Part shown: piece after piece, positions 16,017 through 24,325 of the stretch
How positions within the stretch are numbered: position 1 is the stretch's first letter
Layout: every line of letters starts with the position of its first letter
Origin: JAVBQG01 sp031549185
GTDB taxonomy: Bacteria > Synergistota > Synergistia > Synergistales > Synergistaceae
Reading direction: 5' to 3'
Length of the DNA stretch: 64,000 nucleotides
Assembly: GCA_031549185.1 (NCBI GenBank)
Contig: JAVBQG010000002.1
Span: forward strand, 1-64,000
Translations under genes and position numbers: made by a program
Notes under the pieces: model-generated
Databases searched by the model: none
Told to the model about the DNA's origin: nothing
Seen by the model: only the letters and a program-made list of their open reading frames with translations

Positions 16017-16061
16017 CTGCGCAGATGCTTCAAATATTCTCCTCTGGAGGTAGTTGTGGAT

Positions 16062-16898
16062 ATGAAGAATATGCGGAAATTCGGTTTTGCGGTTTGCATT
16101 GCGGCGGCGGCGTTTCTTCTGGCGGGTTTTGCCGGGACCTCCTTCGCGGCGAGCGAGATTGCCATCAACGGTTCGACGACGGTTCTGCCGTTCGCGCAGT
16201 CGACGGCGGAGGCGTTCATGAAGTCCAACCCCGGCGTGCGCATCTCGGTATCGGGCGGTGGCAGCGGCAACGGGGCGAAGGCGCTGATCGACGGCATGGT
16301 GCAGATCGCCTCCATGAGCCGCGAGATGAAGGCCGAGGAGATCGAGACGGCCAAGGGCAAGGGCATCAATCCCGTGCGGCACACCGTGGCGGTCGATTGC
16401 ATCGTCCCCATCGTGCACCCCTCCAACCCGGTCAAGAACCTGACCGCGCAGCAGCTGCAGGACATCTACGCCGGCAAGGTCACGAACTGGAAAGAGGTCG
16501 GCGGCCCGGACAAGAGGATCGCCGTCGTCGGACGCGACACCAGCTCCGGCACCTATGAGGTGTGGGAGGAGAAGATCATGAAGAAGACGCCCGTCACACC
16601 CCGCGCGCTGATCGTGGCTTCCTCGGGCGCGCTGGTGCAGACCGTCGCTGGCAACCCGCTGGCGATCGGCTACGACAGCCTCGGCTACGTCAACCCCAAG
16701 CTGGTCAAGGCGCTCTCGATCGACGGCGTCACTGGCACGCCCGAGACGGCGCGCGCGAAGAAGATCGTCACCAGCCGCATGCTCTATATGTACACGAACG
16801 GCGAGCCCAAGGGCGACGTGAAGAAGTATCTCGATTTCCTGGTGAGCGCGGACGGCCAGAAGTACGTGGCGCGCGAAGGTTTCGTGACGCTGAAGTAA
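16062..16898 (+). CDS. pstS: Phosphate ABC transporter substrate-binding protein
   Basis: 278 residues with a signal peptide (MKNMRKFGFAVCIAAAAFLLAGFAGTSFAA) and a PBP-like domain. Phosphate-binding signatures are INGSTTVLPFAQ, SGGGSGNGAKALIDG and GRDTSSGTYEVWEE, as in PstS of the short (about 270-residue) type. Captures phosphate in the periplasm for PstCAB. ATG at 16062 has GGAGG 11 bases upstream; an in-frame GTG at 16056 is the alternative. First gene of the phosphate operon and directly under the Pho box. Confidence 0.95.
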   Translation: MKNMRKFGFAVCIAAAAFLLAGFAGTSFAASEIAINGSTTVLPFAQSTAEAFMKSNPGVRISVSGGGSGNGAKALIDGMVQIASMSREMKAEEIETAKGKGINPVRHTVAVDCIVPIVHPSNPVKNLTAQQLQDIYAGKVTNWKEVGGPDKRIAVVGRDTSSGTYEVWEEKIMKKTPVTPRALIVASSGALVQTVAGNPLAIGYDSLGYVNPKLVKALSIDGVTGTPETARAKKIVTSRMLYMYTNGEPKGDVKKYLDFLVSADGQKYVAREGFVTLK

Positions 16899-16899
16899 C

Positions 16900-17859
16900 A
16901 TGGGCGGAGGCGTGGCGGCGGCCGGCGTGAGAAAAAAAACCGGCAAGGCGGTTCGATTTCAAATGCCGACGCCGCGCAAGAAAGCGAAGAAATTTTTCGG
17001 GGAGTTGCTGCCACGCGGTCTTGTGACCGCTGTGGCGCTCTCCGGCATCTGGGTGATGGCCTTCATCCTGCTCTTCCTGCTCAAGGAGGGCATCCCGATC
17101 ATGCGGGATGCGAACATCGGCGCCCTCGTGACGGGCAAGCTCTGGTATCCGGCCAGCGAGCCGCCGCTCTTCGGCATGTTGCCGCTGATCGCGGGTTCGC
17201 TCTCCGTGACGCTGCTCTCGTCGGTCATCGCGATCCCCTTCGGCGTCTCGCTGGCGCTCTTTCTCTCGGACGTCTGCCCGCCGTGGGCGCGCGAGTTTTG
17301 CAAGGTATCGCTGGAGATTTTGGGTTTTCTGCCCTCCGTCGTGCTCGGCTTCATCGGAATGGCGGTCATCGCGCCGTACATGCAGATGAAGTTCGAGCTG
17401 CTCTCGGGGCTGAATATGCTGAACGCGTCGCTGCTGCTCGGGGTCATGGTGCTGCCGACGATCGCGTCGCTGGCGGAGGACAGCCTGCACGCGGTGCCGC
17501 AGTCGCAGCGCGACGCCTCGTACGCGCTGGGCGCGACCCGTTTCGAGACGCTCTTCAAGGTCGTGCTGCCCGGCGCCTACCGTGGCATCTCGCAGGCGGC
17601 CATCCTGGGCGTTATGCGCGCCGTGGGCGAGACGATGGTCGTGCTGATGGCGGCGGGGGGTGCGGCGCTGATCCCGGAGTTCATCTCCGACCCCGTCCGT
17701 CCGCTGACCTCGACGATCGCGGCCGAGATGGGCGAGACGCCGGTCGGATCTCCGCACTATCATGCGCTCTTCTTCATGGGCTGCCTGCTGCTCTTCTTCA
17801 CGCTGGCGCTCAACTGGCTGGTGCTTCGCATCGGGGCCCGCCGGGGAGCGAAGGGGTGA
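16900..17859 (+). CDS. pstC: Phosphate ABC transporter permease PstC
   Basis: 319 residues with six membrane helices. The binding-protein-dependent transport loop reads LGATRFETLFKVVLPGAYRGISQAAILG, the EAA motif that contacts PstB, and LGFIGMAVIAPY is typical of PstC. The start is uncertain: ATG 16900 lies one base after the pstS stop but has no obvious RBS; GTG 16927 or ATG 16963 (MPTPRKKAKK) would remove an unusual Gly/Ala/Lys N-terminus. Confidence 0.93.
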   Translation: MGGGVAAAGVRKKTGKAVRFQMPTPRKKAKKFFGELLPRGLVTAVALSGIWVMAFILLFLLKEGIPIMRDANIGALVTGKLWYPASEPPLFGMLPLIAGSLSVTLLSSVIAIPFGVSLALFLSDVCPPWAREFCKVSLEILGFLPSVVLGFIGMAVIAPYMQMKFELLSGLNMLNASLLLGVMVLPTIASLAEDSLHAVPQSQRDASYALGATRFETLFKVVLPGAYRGISQAAILGVMRAVGETMVVLMAAGGAALIPEFISDPVRPLTSTIAAEMGETPVGSPHYHALFFMGCLLLFFTLALNWLVLRIGARRGAKG

Positions 17860-17864
17860 GCAGG

Positions 17865-18737
17865 ATGGACCGGGCGCACAGAGCGAGACGAAGATATAAA
17901 AGGGCGATGATGGACAAGATCGCGACGCTGGTGCTCTGGCTTGGCATGGCGATTGCGGCGCTGGTGCTCTGTTCGATTCTGTTCTTCCTGATTGTGCGAG
18001 GGGCCGGCGCGATCTCGTGGGAGTTCATCAGCGAGCCGCCGCGCAACGGCATGACGGAGGGCGGCATACTGACGCCGATCATTGGCACGGTGCAGCTGAT
18101 TCTCGTCTCCATGGGCTTCGCCTTTCCGGTGGGCGTGGCGACGGCGGTCTATCTGGGCGAATATGCCGAGAACGGAAGGGTCACATACGCGATTCGCCTC
18201 GCGGTGCGCAGCCTGGCCTCCGTTCCGTCGGTCGTGCTCGGGCTCTTCGGGTTCGCCTTCTTCTGCGCGTTCCTGCGCTTCGGGGCGAGCCTGCTCTCCG
18301 CCGGCCTCACGCTCGGATGCCTCGCGCTGCCGACGCTGGTGACGGCGGCGGAGGTCGCGCTGCAAAACGTGCCGCAGGATTATCGCGACGCCTCGTACGC
18401 GCTGGGCGCGACGCAGTGGCAGACGATCCGCAAGGTCGTGCTGCCCGCGGCCTTCCCCGGCATCATCACGGGTTCGATCCTGAGCATCGGCCGCGTGGCC
18501 GGCGAGACGGCGCCGATCATGTTCACCGGCGCGGTGTACTTCACCCCCGGTTTCGCGCGCAGCATCTTCGACACCGTGATGGCGCTGCCGTATCACATCT
18601 ACGTGCTCGCCACTGCCGGCACGCAGATCGAGAAGACCGTCCCCCTGCAGTACGGCACGATCCTGGTGCTGCTGGTGCTGGTGCTGGGAATCTCGATGAC
18701 GGGCATCGTCGCGCGTGCAAGGCTGCGGGGGAGATGA
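17865..18737 (+). CDS. pstA: Phosphate ABC transporter permease PstA
   Basis: 290 residues, six helices, EAA loop LGATQWQTIRKVVLPAAFPGIITGSILSIGRVAGETAPIMFTG, which is the highly conserved PstA block. ATG at 17865 is five bases after the pstC stop; ATG 17907 or 17910 (MMDKIATLVLW) are alternatives close to the first helix. Forms the membrane channel with PstC. A palindromic repeat separates it from pstB. Confidence 0.93.
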   Translation: MDRAHRARRRYKRAMMDKIATLVLWLGMAIAALVLCSILFFLIVRGAGAISWEFISEPPRNGMTEGGILTPIIGTVQLILVSMGFAFPVGVATAVYLGEYAENGRVTYAIRLAVRSLASVPSVVLGLFGFAFFCAFLRFGASLLSAGLTLGCLALPTLVTAAEVALQNVPQDYRDASYALGATQWQTIRKVVLPAAFPGIITGSILSIGRVAGETAPIMFTGAVYFTPGFARSIFDTVMALPYHIYVLATAGTQIEKTVPLQYGTILVLLVLVLGISMTGIVARARLRGR

Positions 18738-18792
18738 AGGGCACGCGTTTTGGTTTTGACCCGACATGGGGCTGTGTAATAACGTTGTTTTT

Positions 18793-18868
18793 CGTAGGGA
18801 CGCGCATTGCGCGTCCGTTCTGACGCCGGAACATCCCAGGAGCCGGACGCGCAATGCGCGTCCCTACG
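18793..18868. repeat. REP-like inverted pair between pstA and pstB
   Basis: Two 25-base arms, 18793-18817 and 18844-18868, are perfect reverse complements around a 26-base loop; each arm itself holds the palindrome GGACGCGCAATGCGCGTCC plus CTACG. Inserted inside the operon, it can form a large stem in mRNA between the permease and ATPase genes and may protect or attenuate the transcript. Confidence 0.9.
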
Positions 18869-18929
18869 GCGATATTGCATAGCCTCGACGATCGCCGGAA
18901 AACAAATTTTTTTCTCGAGGAGCTCACAC

Positions 18930-19688
18930 ATGATCAAGCTGCAGACAATCGGCCTGTCTCTCGCATATTCGAAGAACGCGCCGCTCGCGCTCAATGGGAT
19001 CTCGCTGGACATCGAGGAGCGCTCGGTGACGGCGTTCATCGGGCCTTCGGGCTGCGGAAAGAGCACCTTTTTGCGCTGCCTCAACCGCATGAACGACTTC
19101 GTACGCGGCGTGCAGATCGAGGGGGAGGTCCTGCTCGACGGCGAGGACATCTACGCGCCGGACGTCGATGTGACGGACCTGCGCCGGCGCGTGGGCATGG
19201 TCTTTCAACGCCCGAACCCCTTTCCCTTTTCGATCCGCGAGAATGTGGCCTACGGGCCGAAGCTGCTGGGGGAGAGGGATCGCTATTATCTCGAGGAGGC
19301 CGTCGAACGGAGCCTCAAGGGCGCCGCCCTCTGGGACGAGGTCAAGGACCGTCTCGGCGCGCCGGCGACGTCGCTCTCCGGCGGACAGCAGCAAAGGCTC
19401 TGTATCGCGCGGGCGATCGCCGTCGAGCCGGAGGTGCTGCTGATGGACGAACCGACCTCGGCGCTCGACCCGATGGCGACGGCCAGGGTCGAGGAGCTGG
19501 TACGCGAATTGAAAAAAGACTATACTGTCGCCATCGTAACGCACAATATGCAGCAGGCGGCGCGCGTCTCGGACAGCACGGCTTTTTTCCTGATGGGAGA
19601 GCTGATCGAGACGGGAGACACCAACAAAATTTTCACGACGCCCTCCGACAAACGGACGGAGGACTATATCACGGGACGATTCGGGTAA
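18930..19688 (+). CDS. pstB: Phosphate ABC transporter ATP-binding protein
   Basis: 252 residues. Walker A GPSGCGKST, Q-loop FQRPNPFPFS (the double-proline PstB hallmark), signature LSGGQQQRLCIARAIA, Walker B VLLMDEPTSALDP and H-loop IVTHNMQQA. ATG 18930 follows CGAGGAGCTCACAC; longer upstream readings run through the repeat element and are not real. Powers phosphate import through PstCA. Confidence 0.97.
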   Translation: MIKLQTIGLSLAYSKNAPLALNGISLDIEERSVTAFIGPSGCGKSTFLRCLNRMNDFVRGVQIEGEVLLDGEDIYAPDVDVTDLRRRVGMVFQRPNPFPFSIRENVAYGPKLLGERDRYYLEEAVERSLKGAALWDEVKDRLGAPATSLSGGQQQRLCIARAIAVEPEVLLMDEPTSALDPMATARVEELVRELKKDYTVAIVTHNMQQAARVSDSTAFFLMGELIETGDTNKIFTTPSDKRTEDYITGRFG

Positions 19689-19703
19689 AGGGGGAGGAAG
19701 GCC

Positions 19704-20384
19704 GTGAGCGGTACGCAATTGGACAGGGAGCTGGAATCCCTTTTTTCGAAGACGTACGAGCTGGGCAACCTCTGCGAGCGCGCGCTGATCGACGCGGTCT
19801 GGGCGCTCGCGCACCAGGACAAGGGCCTCGCGCGAGGCGTCGTGGAGGGGGACGACCGGGTGGACGCTCTGGCGCAGGAGATCAACGAGGCGAGCTTCCG
19901 CCTGATCGCGCGCTATCAGCCCGTGGCGTTCGATCTGCGGGCGCTGGAGGCGATCATCCGCATGGCGCTCGATTTGGAGCGCATCACGGACCTGGCGGTG
20001 AGCGTGGCGCGCATCACGCTCGACCTGGACGTCCGGATCCGCCCGATCGCGAGTCTGCAGCCGATGGGCGAGCAGGTCGTGCAGATGCTGAACCTCTCAA
20101 TGTCGTCGCTGCTCTCCCGCGACGTGGCGGCCGCTTCGCGCGTTTTCGCCATGGACGACGCGGTCGACGACTACGAGGACAAGGTCTTCTCCGAGCTGAT
20201 GGGCGTGGTGATGGAGACGCACGCTTTTGCCAGCGGGACGAACCGGCTGTTGATGGTGGCGCGCGTACTGGAGCGCGCGGGCGACCATGTGACGAATATC
20301 GCGGAGCACATCTGCTACATGATCTCCGGCAAGCGCGTGAAGGCGTCCGAGTATCGCAGGCCGAAGCCGAAGCCGGAGGCGTGA
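19704..20384 (+). CDS. phoU: Phosphate signalling protein PhoU
   Basis: 226 residues, all-helical with two PhoU repeats; ELGNLCERALIDAVWAL and LERITDLAVSVARITLD in the first, RVLERAGDHVTNIAEHICYMISG in the second hold the E(R)xxD metal-binding motif. GTG start with GGGGGAGGAAG upstream. Links PstB activity to the PhoR kinase and restrains the regulon when phosphate is plentiful. Confidence 0.95.
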   Translation: MSGTQLDRELESLFSKTYELGNLCERALIDAVWALAHQDKGLARGVVEGDDRVDALAQEINEASFRLIARYQPVAFDLRALEAIIRMALDLERITDLAVSVARITLDLDVRIRPIASLQPMGEQVVQMLNLSMSSLLSRDVAAASRVFAMDDAVDDYEDKVFSELMGVVMETHAFASGTNRLLMVARVLERAGDHVTNIAEHICYMISGKRVKASEYRRPKPKPEA

Positions 20385-20390
20385 CGACCG

Positions 20391-21104
20391 ATGGCTGCGG
20401 CGCGAATTTTGATCGTGGAGGATGAGGAGTCGCTCGCCCGCCTGGTCGCGGAAGCCTTGAAGCGCCAGGGGTACGACTGCTCCACGGTGCACGATGGCGA
20501 CAGCGCTCTCGACGCGGCCGCGGAGCTGTTGCCGGATTTGATCGTTCTCGATATCATGCTCCCCCGTCTGGACGGCTTCGAGGTGACTCGCCGCCTGAAG
20601 GAGGACCGCGCGACGCGCGACATCCCGATCATCATGCTCACGGCGAGGCGGGACGAGGACGACGTCGTCGCGGGGCTGGAGATGGGCGCTTCCGACTATC
20701 TGCGGAAGCCGTTCTCCGTTGCGGAGCTCTCCGCGCGCGTGAAGGCGCAGCTCCGCCGTGGCGGCGAGGTTTTCGCGGCGGCCGGGGTCGGCGAGAGGAT
20801 CGCCATCGGAGATCTCGAGATCGACGCCGCGAGGGAAGAGGTCTTCCGGGGCAGCGTGAGCGAACCGCTCGACCTCTCCGTGACCGAGTATCGCCTGCTC
20901 GAGGCGCTGGCCTCGGCGGAGGGGCATACCGTGTCGCGCGACGAGCTTCTGCGGCGCGTATGGGGAATGTCGGCGGGAGACTCGCGCACGCTCGATGTGC
21001 ACATTTTCAGGCTGCGCCGCAAGATCGAGGACGACCCCGAGAATCCGAAGTTGCTCCACACCGTTCGCGGCAGGGGCTACAGGTTGCGCCATGTACAGGG
21101 CTAG
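20391..21104 (+). CDS. phoB: Phosphate regulon response regulator, PhoB-like
   Basis: 237 residues. Receiver with EDEE, phospho-acceptor Asp in LIVLDIMLPRLDG, and Lys in SDYLRKPFS; winged-helix output with LDLSVTEYRLLEAL and DSRTLDVHIFRLRRKIEDDPENPKLLHTVRGRGYRL. Likely binds the Pho box at 15962-15994. Six bases after phoU and overlapping phoR by 14 bases. Confidence 0.93.
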   Translation: MAAARILIVEDEESLARLVAEALKRQGYDCSTVHDGDSALDAAAELLPDLIVLDIMLPRLDGFEVTRRLKEDRATRDIPIIMLTARRDEDDVVAGLEMGASDYLRKPFSVAELSARVKAQLRRGGEVFAAAGVGERIAIGDLEIDAAREEVFRGSVSEPLDLSVTEYRLLEALASAEGHTVSRDELLRRVWGMSAGDSRTLDVHIFRLRRKIEDDPENPKLLHTVRGRGYRLRHVQG

Positions 21105-22923
21105 GACGCTGGCGGGCAAGCTCATCGCGCTGGTCTGTCTCGCGCTGTCGTTGGGGCTGGCGGCGAGCTGGTTCCTGGTGTCGTTCGACATGCGCAGATA
21201 CATCGACGACGTGACGATCGACGACCTCGCGCGCGACGCGGGCGTCGTCGCGGTCCTGCTCAACTCGCATGGGAGCGTGACGCCGGACGGTATGCTGGTC
21301 CCGCAGGAGGACCTCGTGAGGTGGTCGGGGCTGCTCGGCGTACGCGTCACGATCATCGATATGCGCGGAGACGTTCTGGCGGACAGCGAGATACCCCGCG
21401 AACGCCTCGGCGATCTCGACAACCACATAAACCGCGTCGAGGTGAGGCGGGCGGTGGAGAGGGGCAGCGGGAGCGACCGCCGCTACAGCGAGTCGACGAA
21501 GGCGTCGTATCTCTATTATGCCCTCAAGATCGAGGGAAAATACTCCGGGGATTCGGCGTACATCATCCGCTGTTCCCTCCCGATGACGCGCTATTACAAA
21601 ATGCTCTCCCGCATACGTGCCAACATATTCGTCGCGCTGTTCGTGGCCGGCGCGGTGACACTTGTCGTGGGGATCACGGGCGTGAGGCGCGTAACGCGAC
21701 CCATTCGCAAGTTGACGGCGGCCTCGAAGGCGACGCGCAGGGGAGAGCCTGCGTACTATCCGATGGGTGGATCGCTCGAGATCGAGGAGCTCTCGCGCAC
21801 GCTCAAGGAGAACGCCGAAGTGCAGGCGAAGATGGTGGACGAGCTGGAGGGAGAGCGCGGCCTTCTGCGGACAGTCGTACGCTCCGCGCCCTGCGGGCTG
21901 CTGCTCATCGACGCCGACGGGATTGTGCGGTATGTCAACGACTGGTTCGCGCCCCTGCTGCGGGATGCGCCGGACGCGACGCACGGTATGCCGGCCGAAG
22001 GCGCCCTGCGCAACCCCGAGCTGAACGACCTGATCGCCGTTACCCGGGAAGGCGCCGCCGGCGATGCGAAGGGGATAAAGCTCACGCTGCGCCAGCAGGG
22101 CGTCGAACGTTTTTACGAGGCAAGGACCGTCCTTGTCGGAACCCCCGAGCATGGCAAGGTCGCCGCCAAGCGCGAGGTGTTGTTGGTCCTGGGTGACGTC
22201 ACCGAGCGGCAGTTGGCGGAGGAGGCGCGCAAGTCCTTCGTCGCCGACGCGGGGCACGAATTCCAGACGCCCCTCTCGTCGATCTCCGTCGCCGCCGAGC
22301 TGCTGATGGCGATGGACGACTCGACGGGCGAGGAACGCGAGCCGTATCTGAGAGAGATCCTGCGTCAGCGCGAGCGCATGACGATGTTGGTCGACGATCT
22401 GCTGCTGCTCTCGAAGCTCGAATCCGGCGTGCCGACGGAGAAGGCCGGGCGATTCGACTTCTCGGAGCTGGTCGCGATCTGTGCGGGCGAGACGAAGAAG
22501 AGCGCGCGTGCCGATTTTATCGGATGGGAGACCGATCTCCCGTCAGGCGTTTTTGTCGAAGGAAGGCGCGAGGAGATTCGCCGCGCCGTCTCGAACCTGC
22601 TGGATAACGCGGTCAAATACACGTACAAGCGGTACGGGGACGCGGCGGGCGGAAAAATTTCGGTGGCGTTGAGGTCCGCAGACGGCACCTGTCGCTTGAC
22701 CGTGACCGACAACGGCGTCGGCATACCGGGCGAGGACACGGGGCGGATCTTCGGGCGGTTCGAGCGGGTCGAGCGCGATCGTGCGAGAGGAAAGGCCAAG
22801 ATGGGCGGCTACGGCCTGGGGCTCGCCATCGCCAGAACGGCGATCGAATTCCACGGCGGAAAAATCGCGGTGGAGACGAAGGAAGGGTTGACGACGTTCA
22901 CGGTCGTGTTGCCGACGGCGTGA
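21091..22923 (+). CDS. phoR: Phosphate regulon sensor histidine kinase, PhoR-like
   Basis: 610 residues: first helix (LIALVCLALSLGLAASWFLV), extracytoplasmic domain of about 150 residues, second helix (IFVALFVAGAVTLVVGIT), HAMP, PAS (VVRSAPCGLLLIDADGIVRYVNDWF), HisKA with His389 in the unusual motif GHEFQTPLSSIS (normally HELRTPL), and an ATPase domain with NLLDNAVKYT, DNGVGIPGED and GYGLGLAIA. The large sensor loop differs from E. coli PhoR, which has almost none. Start overlaps the phoB end. Confidence 0.92.
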   Translation: MYRARTLAGKLIALVCLALSLGLAASWFLVSFDMRRYIDDVTIDDLARDAGVVAVLLNSHGSVTPDGMLVPQEDLVRWSGLLGVRVTIIDMRGDVLADSEIPRERLGDLDNHINRVEVRRAVERGSGSDRRYSESTKASYLYYALKIEGKYSGDSAYIIRCSLPMTRYYKMLSRIRANIFVALFVAGAVTLVVGITGVRRVTRPIRKLTAASKATRRGEPAYYPMGGSLEIEELSRTLKENAEVQAKMVDELEGERGLLRTVVRSAPCGLLLIDADGIVRYVNDWFAPLLRDAPDATHGMPAEGALRNPELNDLIAVTREGAAGDAKGIKLTLRQQGVERFYEARTVLVGTPEHGKVAAKREVLLVLGDVTERQLAEEARKSFVADAGHEFQTPLSSISVAAELLMAMDDSTGEEREPYLREILRQRERMTMLVDDLLLLSKLESGVPTEKAGRFDFSELVAICAGETKKSARADFIGWETDLPSGVFVEGRREEIRRAVSNLLDNAVKYTYKRYGDAAGGKISVALRSADGTCRLTVTDNGVGIPGEDTGRIFGRFERVERDRARGKAKMGGYGLGLAIARTAIEFHGGKIAVETKEGLTTFTVVLPTA

Positions 22924-22947
22924 CCTCACCCCCCGGGCGGGACTATC

Positions 22948-23043
22948 AAAAACACCGTTTTTCGTAGGGGCGAACTGCGTTCGCCCGCTCGAGAAACGGT
23001 GTTTTTGCAAGAATAGACAGGCGAACACAGTTCGCCCCTATGG
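22948..23043. repeat. Nested inverted repeats of a second palindrome family after phoR
   Basis: AAAAACACCGTTT (22948-22960) pairs with AAACGGTGTTTTT (22994-23006); inside lies GGGCGAAC/GTTCGCCC (22968-22986), and a further palindrome GGCGAACACAGTTCGCCCC is at 23020-23038. The outer stem ends in a T-run, so it can act as the operon terminator. Confidence 0.7.
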
Positions 23044-23062
23044 AGGGCAAGGTCGGGCTTCG

Positions 23063-23620
23063 TCACATCCCCGGATATTCGAAATCCTGTACTTCCAGCG
23101 CCGCGTAGCGTCTCTCGATTTCGTCCAGGATCGCCTGGAGCTTCGCTTTTTCCGGGCTCTCGGCGATGGCCCTCTTGAGGCTGTATTTTTTGAAAAAGGA
23201 GTTGTCCGGGCGCACACCCTCGACGCCGAAGACCTCCCTGTACATCATCAGATCGACCGGCATTCCGAACTCTGCCTCGACGTCCTTGTAGTCGAAGAGT
23301 ACCCACAGCTCTTTGAAGCCCGCCCACGCAATCGACGCCGCGCACATCGGGCAGGGGTCGTGCGTCGCCACGAAGATCAGGTCCTTCGTCGCCGGACGCA
23401 CGGGCAACTTGAAGAAACGGTTCAGCGTGTCGACCTCGCCGTGGAAGAGCGGGTTCTCGATGCGGTTGTTCGAGCCGACCATCACCGACGTCAGCGTGTC
23501 CGCACGCAGAATCGCCCCGCCGAAGACGTGGTTGCCTCTTGCCACCTCCGCTTCGGTCAGAGGCAACACTTCGTCGCGAATCACTTCCAGAATGCCTTGG
23601 ATCTTTTCTGCATCATGCAT
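23063..23620 (-). CDS. Nucleoside/cytidine-deaminase-like zinc deaminase
   Basis: 185 residues. Zinc site of the deaminase superfamily: HGEVDTLNRF (His ligand and catalytic Glu) and DPCPMCAASIAWAG (two Cys ligands). The spacing and long C-terminal tail resemble guanine deaminase or tRNA adenosine deaminase-like families, but the substrate cannot be set from motifs. ATG 23620 (MHDAEKIQGILEV) is chosen because CAGGGGTGA precedes it; a longer frame lacks an RBS. Overlaps nothing and runs opposite to the pho genes. Confidence 0.8.
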   Translation of the reverse strand: MHDAEKIQGILEVIRDEVLPLTEAEVARGNHVFGGAILRADTLTSVMVGSNNRIENPLFHGEVDTLNRFFKLPVRPATKDLIFVATHDPCPMCAASIAWAGFKELWVLFDYKDVEAEFGMPVDLMMYREVFGVEGVRPDNSFFKKYSLKRAIAESPEKAKLQAILDEIERRYAALEVQDFEYPGM

Positions 23621-23681
23621 ATCATTCACCCCTGATATTTCGTGCAGGATCTGTTTTATGGTGGTCTGCGATCGCTCGGTT

Positions 23682-24113
23682 CTACTCCCAGCTGGCGATG
23701 TCCGCCGCGCCTCCTTCACCGCCCTCTTTGCCGTCGGAGCCGTATGAGAGGATGTCGAAATCGCCGTGCTGTCCGGGGCAGATGTAGATGAAGTCGTTGC
23801 CCCATCCGTCTTTCGGGAGCTTTTTCTTCTGCAGGTAGCCGCCCTTCGCGTAGTTCTTCGGTTCGGGCGACGTCGACGGTTTCTCGACCAGCGCCTCCAA
23901 CCCCTGGTCGGTGGTCGGGTAGAAACCGTTGTCCAGGTGATACAGCTCCAGCGCCTGTGTCAGTTGACTGATCTGCGTCTGTGTCGCCTTGATCTTGGCC
24001 GTCTCCGACTGCCCGATGACCCTCGGCCCGATGAGCGCCGCCAACAACCCGATGATGACGACGACGACCATGATTTCGACCAGCGTAAACCCCCCGCGCT
24101 TGCTACTTTTCAA
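23682..24113 (-). CDS. gspG: Type II secretion major pseudopilin GspG-like
   Basis: 143 residues. Prepilin leader MKSSKRGG, cleaved before FTLVEIMVVVVIIGLLAAL with Glu at +5, then the GspG-specific region GLEALVEKP, DGWGNDFIYICPGQHGDFDILSYGSDGKEGG. A TTG start with GGGAGG upstream. No other secretion genes are adjacent, so it is either an orphan pseudopilin or the other components lie elsewhere. Confidence 0.88.
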   Translation of the reverse strand: MKSSKRGGFTLVEIMVVVVIIGLLAALIGPRVIGQSETAKIKATQTQISQLTQALELYHLDNGFYPTTDQGLEALVEKPSTSPEPKNYAKGGYLQKKKLPKDGWGNDFIYICPGQHGDFDILSYGSDGKEGGEGGAADIASWE

Positions 24114-24257
24114 AACGGTAACCTCCCATACGAAGCGTATTTAAGTATTTTATGCCGTTTCTACGTGCCCCGGCAAGATAAATCTGCGTACCCGTAATAT
24201 TACCACGTGAATCGGAGTGCGACACATCGTACATTCGTACAGTCTGCGCCATTCCCA

Positions 24258-24287
24258 TTGTACATTATCGGACGGATCAGATAAAAT
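24258..24287 (+). promoter_or_regulatory. Candidate lepA promoter
   Basis: TTGTAC (24258-24263) and TAAAAT (24282-24287) are 18 bp apart, about 40 bases before the lepA ATG, in an A/T-rich pocket of the GC-rich chromosome. Confidence 0.4.
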
Positions 24288-24325
24288 TACCCTTTGGAAC
24301 GCATATGTATTATAGAGGTGAAGGT

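Noticed and set aside
18807..18929. Extended pstB N-terminus
   Set aside because: The extra codons are translation of the palindromic repeat; ATG 18930 has a good RBS and matches the usual PstB length.
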